From assembly GCA_021816565.1 (NCBI GenBank), contig JAKAXN010000111.1:1-11814 (forward strand): 11,814 nucleotides of DNA, read 5' to 3'. The notes below the pieces were generated by a model. It made no database searches. It saw only the letters and a program-made list of their open reading frames with translations, and was not told the origin of the DNA. The stretch comes from Actinomycetes bacterium. GTDB lineage: Bacteria > Actinomycetota > Acidimicrobiia > Acidimicrobiales > Palsa-688. Below are positions 1 through 4,373 of this stretch, in pieces. The translations under genes and the position numbers were made by a program. How positions within the stretch are numbered: position 1 is the first letter of the stretch; every line of letters begins with the position of its first letter.

Positions 1-257
1 CCCAGGCTCGCCCTGGCAGAACGCCTGGATCGAGTCCTTCAACGGCCGCCTCCGAGACGAGTTCCTCAACGGCCAGCTCTTCGACACCCTGCTCGAGGCC
101 CGGATCCTCCTCGAGGACTGGCGCATCGACTACAACATCAACCGGCCACACTCGGCCCACGACGGACTCAGCCCCACCGAGTTCGTCCAGGCCTGGCTCA
201 ACCAACAACAGCTACAACACGCATAGCAGCTGGACCAGCTATCGGGGACCCCTCACA
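1..257 (+). mobile_element. right end of an IS3-type insertion sequence (partial)
   Basis: The transposase tail is followed by about 30 non-coding bases reading TGGACCAGCTATCGGGGACC then CCTCACA. This is the style of an IS3-family right terminal repeat, which conventionally ends in CA. The true end is probably at 255 or 257; it cannot be fixed because the left end and the target duplication are outside the window. Confidence 0.55.
2..226 (+). CDS. IS3-family transposase (OrfB), C-terminal part only
   Basis: This is the last 74 codons of an integrase-core (DDE) transposase, open to the window edge at its 5' side. The translation starts PGSPWQNAWIESFNGRLRDE, typical of the region around the third catalytic acidic residue in IS3-type OrfB; the E of WIES is the likely catalytic glutamate. 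It continues through YNINRPHSAHDGLSPTEF, the usual 'RPH..L...P..F' ending of this family, and stops at TAG. The rest of the gene and any OrfA lie before base 1, so whether the element is intact cannot be judged. It converges on the integrase gene and is probably cargo of, or an insertion into, the same mobile element. The family call is firm; the IS name is not known. Confidence 0.9.
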   Translation, partial: PGSPWQNAWIESFNGRLRDEFLNGQLFDTLLEARILLEDWRIDYNINRPHSAHDGLSPTEFVQAWLNQQQLQHA

Positions 258-289
258 GGCGTTGAGGTCGTCAGTAATGTGCGGGGTCC
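246..289. repeat. inverted repeat between convergent genes (IS end or two-way terminator)
   Basis: GGACCCCTCACA at 246-257 pairs with TGTGCGGGGTCC at 278-289 (11 of 12 positions) across a 20-base loop. It sits between the stops of the convergent transposase (226) and integrase (312). It could be a stem-loop terminator serving both strands, although no T-tract follows. Alternatively the left arm is the IS right end and the right arm a relic of a matching IS end. Confidence 0.5.
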
Positions 290-311
290 GGCTATCACTC
301 CAAGTGAGGTA

Positions 312-1493
312 TCAGTCGGCACTTGGCTGGACGGAGTTATCGCGCTCTCGGATAGCGCCTACAAGCGAGGTCACGATGTCGCCCAGCTTCTCCGCAGCAT
401 CACGGTCGGCAACATCGAGAAAGTGGGCGTAGGTCTTCAGGGTCACCGTCGGGTTGGCGTGTCCGAGACGTCCGGCGATGGTCCGTACAGCTACGCCTTG
501 GCCGGCCAGCGCTGTGGCGGCGAAGTGGCGGAGGCTGTGGAAGGTGATGTGCTCGAGCCCGAGCCGCTCCCGGATCACCACGAACTGACCGGTGACCCGA
601 TCGGGGCGGAAAGGCTCTCGGCCGGCAACGTCTTGGGACCACACGTAACTCGAGGCGCCGAGGTCCACGCCGGCGGAAGTCGCAAGCTCCTCGCACCGGT
701 CTCGGCGTCGGCGGAGCACCTGCAGCGTGCCCTGGTCCAGCGCCAGCCGACGGATGGCGTGGGTCTTGGTGCCCTTGACCTCGACCACGCCGTCGGCATC
801 GGAGATCGACCGTGCCACGGTGAGGGTGCCGGCGTCGAAGTCGACGTCCGACCAGCGAAGTCCGCATAGCTCGCCGCGTCGGCAGCCGGTGGTGACCGCT
901 ACATAGATGATGCTCCCGAGCTCAGGGTTGCTCCGCTCGCACTCGGCCAGGATCCGGGCCAGCTCATCCGGGCGGGGCGGGATGACCTCGTTGTGGCCGA
1001 CCGACGGGGGAGAGGCTCGGTGGACGGGGCTCCTGTCGATCCATCCCCACTTGAGAGCCTGATTGAACGCAGCGGACAGGATGCTGTGGCTCTTGCGGAT
1101 GCTGACCGGTTGAAGTCCGGACTTCGCCAGACCCGTGTAGAAGCGGTCGATGTCCGCCGGCTGGATGCGGTCGATGCGGAACTCGCCGATCCGAGGGGCG
1201 ATGTCGTGGCGGATGGCCGATCGATAACGGGCCAGGGTGGTCGGCGCCCGGCCCAGGCCCTCGATGTGCTCCATCCACCGGTCCAGCAACTCGGCCACCG
1301 TGTGACGCTCCGAGTGCCGGTGTAGCCCCTGCTCCACTTCGGTGACCAGCCGGGCGGCGTACTTCTGGGCGTCACGCTTGGTGCCCCGGACATCCCGGGA
1401 GAGGTACTCGTAGCGGCCGGTCGCAGCATCCCGGCCCAGCGACACCCGGACCTGCCAGCGGTCCGGGCCCTTCTGACGGATGCTCCCCGGCAC
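312..1493 (-). CDS. tyrosine recombinase / phage-type integrase
   Basis: A full-length 393-aa site-specific recombinase that would catalyse integration and excision of the element at the neighbouring tRNA-Ser. The N-terminus (residues 1-60) resembles an arm-binding domain (GSIRQKGPDRWQVRVSLG). A SAM-like core-binding domain follows at about 65-155 (TVAELLDRWMEHIEGLGRAP). The catalytic domain at about 170-375 carries the complete set: R205 in TGCRRGEL, K243 in KGTKT, H319 and R322 in HSLRH, H345 in GRLGH, and nucleophile Y355 in LKTYAHF. The start is GTG at 1493. No Shine-Dalgarno is seen, but a TAGCCT box lies six bases upstream, which fits leaderless initiation. Codon use is visibly less GC-rich than in the genes beyond 1742, in line with horizontal acquisition. 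No excisionase gene is visible next to it. Confidence 0.95.
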   Translation of the reverse strand: MPGSIRQKGPDRWQVRVSLGRDAATGRYEYLSRDVRGTKRDAQKYAARLVTEVEQGLHRHSERHTVAELLDRWMEHIEGLGRAPTTLARYRSAIRHDIAPRIGEFRIDRIQPADIDRFYTGLAKSGLQPVSIRKSHSILSAAFNQALKWGWIDRSPVHRASPPSVGHNEVIPPRPDELARILAECERSNPELGSIIYVAVTTGCRRGELCGLRWSDVDFDAGTLTVARSISDADGVVEVKGTKTHAIRRLALDQGTLQVLRRRRDRCEELATSAGVDLGASSYVWSQDVAGREPFRPDRVTGQFVVIRERLGLEHITFHSLRHFAATALAGQGVAVRTIAGRLGHANPTVTLKTYAHFLDVADRDAAEKLGDIVTSLVGAIRERDNSVQPSAD

Positions 1494-1499
1494 AGGGCC

Positions 1500-1505
1500 A
1501 GGCTA
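1500..1505 (-). promoter_or_regulatory. -10 box of integrase gene, leaderless arrangement
   Basis: On the minus strand TAGCCT is followed by six bases and then the GTG start of the integrase at 1493. A TANNNT box this close to the start places transcription initiation at or next to the start codon, as in actinobacterial leaderless genes. No clear -35 is seen. Confidence 0.45.
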
Positions 1506-1524
1506 CATCAGGTTCGTCAGAAGA

Positions 1525-1544
1525 TTTATGGACTTTTTATGGAC
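1525..1544. repeat. 9-bp direct repeat, 11-bp period, candidate integrase arm site
   Basis: TTTATGGAC occurs at 1525-1533 and again at 1536-1544, one helical turn apart. The patch is AT-rich within otherwise GC-rich DNA, between the integrase start and the tRNA 3' end. Tandem short repeats in this position are typical of arm-type binding sites for tyrosine integrases. They could also be sites for an excisionase. Confidence 0.45.
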
Positions 1545-1595
1545 CACTGGGTCTCGGCAATCTCTACTGACTTGGTAGAAACAGCCTCTGACCAG

Positions 1596-1620
1596 CGGAG
1601 GGAGTGGGATTTGAACCCAC
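1596..1620 (-). other. probable attachment site (attL/attR) at tRNA-Ser 3' end
   Basis: The integrase gene lies about 100 bp beyond the 3' end of the tRNA gene, with the IS fragment further out. This is the standard layout of an element integrated into the T-arm/acceptor part of a tRNA gene, with the 3' portion regenerated by the element. The exact crossover core cannot be given because the second copy is outside the window. No partial copy of the tRNA 3' end occurs in 1-312. Confidence 0.45.
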
Positions 1621-1680
1621 GGGGACTTGCATCCCAAAGCTTTTCAAGAGCTTCGCATTCGGCCGCTCTGCCATCCCTCC
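1596..1680 (-). tRNA. tRNA-Ser (anticodon UGA)
   Basis: The minus strand folds as a class II tRNA. The acceptor stem is GGAGGGA (1680-1674) paired with TCCCTCC (1603-1597), with discriminator G at 1596. There is a short D stem (GCA/TGC). The anticodon stem AAGCT/AGCTT closes a CTTGAAA loop, giving anticodon TGA. The long variable arm has a GGGA/TCCC stem, and the T arm is GTGGG TTCAAAT CCCAC. The long variable arm and anticodon agree on serine, reading UCN codons (chiefly UCA). CCA is not encoded. Its 3' end is the probable insertion site of the mobile element. Confidence 0.96.
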
Positions 1681-1691
1681 TGGTGACCGAG

Positions 1692-1697
1692 ACATTA
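1692..1697 (-). promoter_or_regulatory. -10 box for tRNA-Ser
   Basis: TAATGT on the minus strand ends 11 bases before the tRNA 5' end at 1680, so transcription would start a few bases ahead of the mature tRNA. No good -35 hexamer is visible at the usual spacing. An imperfect inverted repeat (GGTGACC/GGTCGCC) surrounds the box. Confidence 0.4.
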
Positions 1698-1707
1698 CCG
1701 GTCGCCG

Positions 1708-1740
1708 GGACCGGGCATCCGCCCCGTAGGGGGCCGGTCC
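1708..1740 (-). terminator. hairpin after the membrane protein gene
   Basis: GGACCGG (1708-1714) pairs with CCGGTCC (1734-1740), with a nested CCCC/GGGG pair around GTA. The hairpin starts one base after the stop codon of the membrane protein and precedes the tRNA-Ser promoter. There is no T-tract, as is usual for GC-rich actinobacterial terminators. Confidence 0.5.
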
Positions 1741-1741
1741 G

Positions 1742-2443
1742 CTACGCCGCGGTGGGCCGGCCCGGGGTGGGCGACAGGAGCCCCACCAGGGCGCCGCCGG
1801 CGGCCGACCCCAGGGCGATCAGGGCGGTGGCGGCGTTGCTCACTGCGGTGTCCGATGCGGTGGCGGGGGAGTGGTTCCCCACCGTGAGGGCCAACCACAC
1901 GCCCACCCCGAAGGCGGCCAGACCCACCAGGATCAGCCCGATCACCCGCAGGTCGTACACCGGGGCGGTGCTGGCCGCCTGGTTGACCGCCTCCACCCTG
2001 GCCGTCTGGGCGGCGTAGGCCGGTACGTGCTCGGGAGCCGGGCGGTACTGGGTCTGGGCCGCCTCGGTGATGTCCACCTCCGGGGCCGCACCGCCGCCGC
2101 GGGGCGGGCCTCCCCGGGGGGAGGCGCCGACGGTCGCGGCGATCAACTCCTCGGAGGGGGCGGGGCCGCCGCCGGTACCGGCCCCGCCTCCCCCCGCAGC
2201 CCCGCCCGGCCCGCCGGGAACGGCCGCGCTCATGCGGGCGGCCATGCGGGTCAGCGATCCTCTGGTGGCGGGCTGCGGGGCCAGCAACCCGACCAGGGCG
2301 CCGCTCAAGGTGGCGGCCGCGGCCCAGTACTCGGTGGGCACGCTGTTGCCCACCGCCACGGTGATCCCGGCCAGCAGGAACAGGATGATCATCCCGGCGC
2401 CGATGCCCACCACCGCCAGAATCCCCACGTCCCGGTTCTCCAC
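1742..2443 (-). CDS. four-helix membrane protein with two similar halves and a Gly/Pro linker
   Basis: A 233-aa protein of unknown function. Hydrophobic segments lie at about 8-31, 40-56, 166-187 and 201-224. Residues 75-125 form a Gly/Pro/Ala-rich, probably disordered linker, followed by a more polar stretch (PEVDITEAAQTQYRPAPEHV). The two helix pairs look like an internal duplication: VGNSVP then GALVGLLAPQP in the first half, VGNHSP then GALVGLLSPTP in the second. The chosen start is GTG at 2443, preceded by AGGA four bases upstream; an upstream extension to 2527 would overlap the divergent promoter region and reads like non-coding sequence. It is divergent from the lipoprotein gene and followed by a hairpin. 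I do not recognise the family. Confidence 0.75.
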   Translation of the reverse strand: MENRDVGILAVVGIGAGMIILFLLAGITVAVGNSVPTEYWAAAATLSGALVGLLAPQPATRGSLTRMAARMSAAVPGGPGGAAGGGGAGTGGGPAPSEELIAATVGASPRGGPPRGGGAAPEVDITEAAQTQYRPAPEHVPAYAAQTARVEAVNQAASTAPVYDLRVIGLILVGLAAFGVGVWLALTVGNHSPATASDTAVSNAATALIALGSAAGGALVGLLSPTPGRPTAA

Positions 2444-2493
2444 GGGTCCTGGGTACCACCGCCGCCGCGACGCCGGGCCGGCTAGTAGCCGAT

Positions 2494-2522
2494 GGGTCAC
2501 AACCGCCCACTCAGGGTGACCC
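2494..2522. promoter_or_regulatory. inverted repeat in the divergent promoter region (possible operator)
   Basis: GGGTCAC (2494-2500) and GTGACCC (2516-2522) are exact inverted copies with a 15-base spacer, so the half-site centres are 22 bp apart, about two helical turns. They lie between the starts of the membrane protein (2443) and the lipoprotein (2561). A dimeric regulator could bind here; a chance repeat in GC-rich DNA is also possible. Confidence 0.35.
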
Positions 2523-2543
2523 GCCACCCCCGGTGGGAGGGGC

Positions 2544-2549
2544 TAGCGT
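2544..2549 (+). promoter_or_regulatory. -10 box of the lipoprotein gene
   Basis: TAGCGT fits TANNNT and ends 11 bases before the ATG at 2561, implying a very short leader. No convincing -35 is seen. Confidence 0.4.
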
Positions 2550-2560
2550 CGGGGGCGCCC

Positions 2561-3796
2561 ATGGCGTGCTCCCCCCGACGCTCGAATCGCAGTCGCCGCC
2601 ACCTGCTCGGCGTGCCCCCGGTTCTGGCCGCGGCGACGGTCCTGCTGGCCGCCTGCTCGGCCGGCACCCACCCGGCCGGCAAGCGGGCTTCGGCCACCGG
2701 CGCTGCGGTGCATCCGACCACCACCACGACCACGCTGCCGGCCGCGTTCAGCACCCCGCTGGACAGCCCGCACCTGGCCCCCGGCTCCAACCCGGCGGTG
2801 CTGCCCGGCCCGGTCCTGATCGCCGACCGGCAGAACAACCGGCTCATCGTGGTCAACCCGCAGGGCCAGATCGTCTGGCAGTTCCCCCAGCCCGGGGACC
2901 TGGCTCCGGGCCAGACGTTCAAGATCCCCGACGACGCCTTCTTCACTCCCGACGGCAAGTACATCATCGCCACCGAGGAGGACGACTTCGTCATCACCGT
3001 CATCGACGTGGCGACCCACCGGATCGTGTACCGCTACGGCACCCCCGGGGTGTCGGGCTCCGGGCCGAACCAGCTGTGGAACCCCGATGACGCCATGATG
3101 CTGCCGGACGGCTACATCCTCACCGCCGACATCAAGAACTGCCGGCTGCTGTTGATCGCCCCCGGCTCGCACACCCCGGCCCACATCTTCGGCACCACCA
3201 CCAGCGCCTGCTACCACAGCCCGCCGGCCCGGTTCGGCAGCCCCAACGGGGCCTTCCCGATGACCAACGGCCACTACCTGGTGACCGAGATCAACGGGGA
3301 CTGGGTGGACGAGATGGGCATCAACGGCACCATCTACAACTCGTTCCACCCGCCCGGGGAGACCTACCCGTCGGACTCCAACGAGGTGTCTCCCGGCGTG
3401 TACGTGTCGGTCAGCTACTCCGATCCCGGGGTGCTCGAGACGTTCAACAACAAGGGTCAGCTGATCTGGCGCTACCAGCCCCAGCCGGGCCAGCCCCAGC
3501 TCAACCAGCCGTCGCTGGCCATGCCGCTGCCCAACGGCGACTTCTTGATGAACGACGACTACAACCACCGGGTGGTCGTCATCGACCCCGGTACCAACAA
3601 GATCGTCTGGCAGTACGGGGTCACCGGCCAGCCGGGCAGCGCCCCCGGCTATCTCGACAAGCCCGACGGGGTGGACCTGGCCCCGCCGTACTCGCTGCTC
3701 ATGAGGCACGCCTCGACCATGGGCCAGCCGACGGTGACGGCCCCCGGCGGGACCGCCGGCACCGCCACCACCACCCCTACGCCCGCCGGAGGCTGA
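2561..3796 (+). CDS. secreted lipoprotein with a beta-propeller (NHL/PQQ-like) domain
   Basis: A 411-aa exported protein. The N-terminus has basic residues, a hydrophobic stretch and a lipobox (VLLAAC, lipidated Cys at about 32), so it should be anchored on the outer face of the membrane. A Thr/Pro/Ala-rich spacer (about 35-80, including a run of six Thr) leads into a propeller of at least six blades. The blades repeat a 'G..L.AD/..N.R.....G..VW.Y' pattern: NRLIVVNPQGQIVWQF at about 93, then repeats near 125, 176, 228, 270 and 317, ending HRVVVIDPGTNKIVWQYG. C194 and C217 could form a disulfide. The tail is again Thr/Pro/Gly-rich. The start is ATG at 2561 rather than an upstream start at 2492, because it gives a clean signal peptide. 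Substrate or partner is unknown; arylsulfotransferase-like propellers are possible relatives. Confidence 0.85.
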   Translation: MACSPRRSNRSRRHLLGVPPVLAAATVLLAACSAGTHPAGKRASATGAAVHPTTTTTTLPAAFSTPLDSPHLAPGSNPAVLPGPVLIADRQNNRLIVVNPQGQIVWQFPQPGDLAPGQTFKIPDDAFFTPDGKYIIATEEDDFVITVIDVATHRIVYRYGTPGVSGSGPNQLWNPDDAMMLPDGYILTADIKNCRLLLIAPGSHTPAHIFGTTTSACYHSPPARFGSPNGAFPMTNGHYLVTEINGDWVDEMGINGTIYNSFHPPGETYPSDSNEVSPGVYVSVSYSDPGVLETFNNKGQLIWRYQPQPGQPQLNQPSLAMPLPNGDFLMNDDYNHRVVVIDPGTNKIVWQYGVTGQPGSAPGYLDKPDGVDLAPPYSLLMRHASTMGQPTVTAPGGTAGTATTTPTPAGG

Positions 3797-3827
3797 CCGG
3801 TCCGGGCCGGATGGCCCAGGTCCCGGC

Positions 3828-3847
3828 CGGAGCCGCCTCCGGCTCCG
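3828..3847. terminator. hairpin between convergent genes
   Basis: CGGAGCCG (3828-3835) and CGGCTCCG (3840-3847) form a perfect 8-bp stem with a four-base CCTC loop. It lies between the stop of the lipoprotein gene and that of the small minus-strand gene, so it could end transcription from both sides. There is no T-tract. A weaker GGGCC/GGCCC hairpin lies at 3804-3817. Confidence 0.5.
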
Positions 3848-3876
3848 CCACCCCGCCGCCGCTCAGGCGACCCCGA

Positions 3877-4206
3877 TCAGGCGGGTGTGGCCAGCGACAG
3901 GGCCCGCTGCACCGAGGCGGCCAGTGACTCCAGGAACCGGCGGGCCCCTTCGGCCGGGACGGTGACGGGAGCGGCGATCATGAGCTCGGTGCGCGGCGTC
4001 AGGCCGGACTGCACCTGCAGCACCCGCACCTCGCCGGTCGACCAGCCACCCGGGGCGCCCGGGTCGGGCCACTCCAGGTGCAGGGAGGCCGCGCCGGCCG
4101 AGACGTGGCGGATCCGGTAGGGCGCCCGGGGCGCCGCCCACCCCTCCGGGTAGGAGGACGAAGCGGCAGCCGGTGCGGCGACCCGCTGCACGGCATCGTC
4201 GAACAC
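3877..4206 (-). CDS. small hypothetical protein
   Basis: I do not recognise this family. From the chosen start it is 109 aa, soluble, with no signal peptide, membrane helix or metal-binding motif. The central part (YRIRHVSAGAASLHLEWPDP, then STGEVRVLQVQSGLTPRTEL) looks beta-rich, and the C-terminus (GARRFLESLAASVQRALSLA) looks like one amphipathic helix. The start is uncertain. GTG at 4206 has GGAGG eight bases upstream, and codons from about there on have the expected high third-position GC. A longer version from GTG at 4254 (125 aa) is open, but its first nine codons have poor third-position GC and no good ribosome site. The gene follows the hybrid kinase on the same strand and may be its distal operon member, but 120-170 bases with strong hairpins separate them. 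Confidence 0.65.
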   Translation of the reverse strand: MFDDAVQRVAAPAAASSSYPEGWAAPRAPYRIRHVSAGAASLHLEWPDPGAPGGWSTGEVRVLQVQSGLTPRTELMIAAPVTVPAEGARRFLESLAASVQRALSLATPA

Positions 4207-4309
4207 CGAGCACACCTCCGGGAACGAAGCTGACAGATACTCACCTGCGAACACCGGACATCACCCTCTCGCCCTGCACCCCCCTCTCCGGCGGGTTCTG
4301 GATCCATCC

Positions 4310-4345
4310 AAGGCGCTTGCGCCTTCGATCACTAGAGGCGAAGGC
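4310..4345 (-). promoter_or_regulatory. two overlapping, mutually exclusive hairpins
   Basis: AAGGCG (4310-4315) pairs with CGCCTT (4320-4325) around a CTTG loop. GCCTTCG (4321-4327) can instead pair with CGAAGGC (4339-4345). The two stems share 4321-4325, so only one can form at a time. They lie downstream of the kinase stop and upstream of the small gene. They may be a terminator, a processing site or an attenuator-like switch; no known riboswitch consensus was recognised and no U-run follows. Confidence 0.4.
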
Positions 4346-4373
4346 CCTTTGATACCGGCCGGCGCCCCGCCCG

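Noticed and set aside
1..312. Second copy of the tRNA-Ser 3' end marking the other att site
   Set aside because: No stretch resembling the T-arm/acceptor sequence of 1596-1620 is present, so the other end of the element lies outside the window.
2108..2125. GC-only inverted repeat GCCTCCCC/GGGGAGGC
   Set aside because: It falls inside the Gly/Pro-rich linker codons of the membrane protein, where repeats of this kind arise from composition.
1695..2510. 271-aa alternative minus frame across the membrane protein
   Set aside because: Gly/Arg/Pro-rich without helices; the frame ending at 1742 gives four clean hydrophobic segments and a ribosome site.
2543..3709. 388-aa minus-strand frame opposite the lipoprotein
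   Set aside because: Val/Gly/His/Arg-rich composition, no motifs, and fully antisense to a propeller gene with a signal peptide.
3863..4213. 116-aa alternative minus frame over the small hypothetical gene
   Set aside because: Arg/Gly/Pro-dominated composition and poor codon-position bias compared with the frame ending at 3877.
4255..4373. c-di-GMP (GEMM) riboswitch next to c-di-GMP signalling genes
   Set aside because: I looked for the conserved GEMM core and its tetraloop arrangement and did not see them; only simple hairpins are present.
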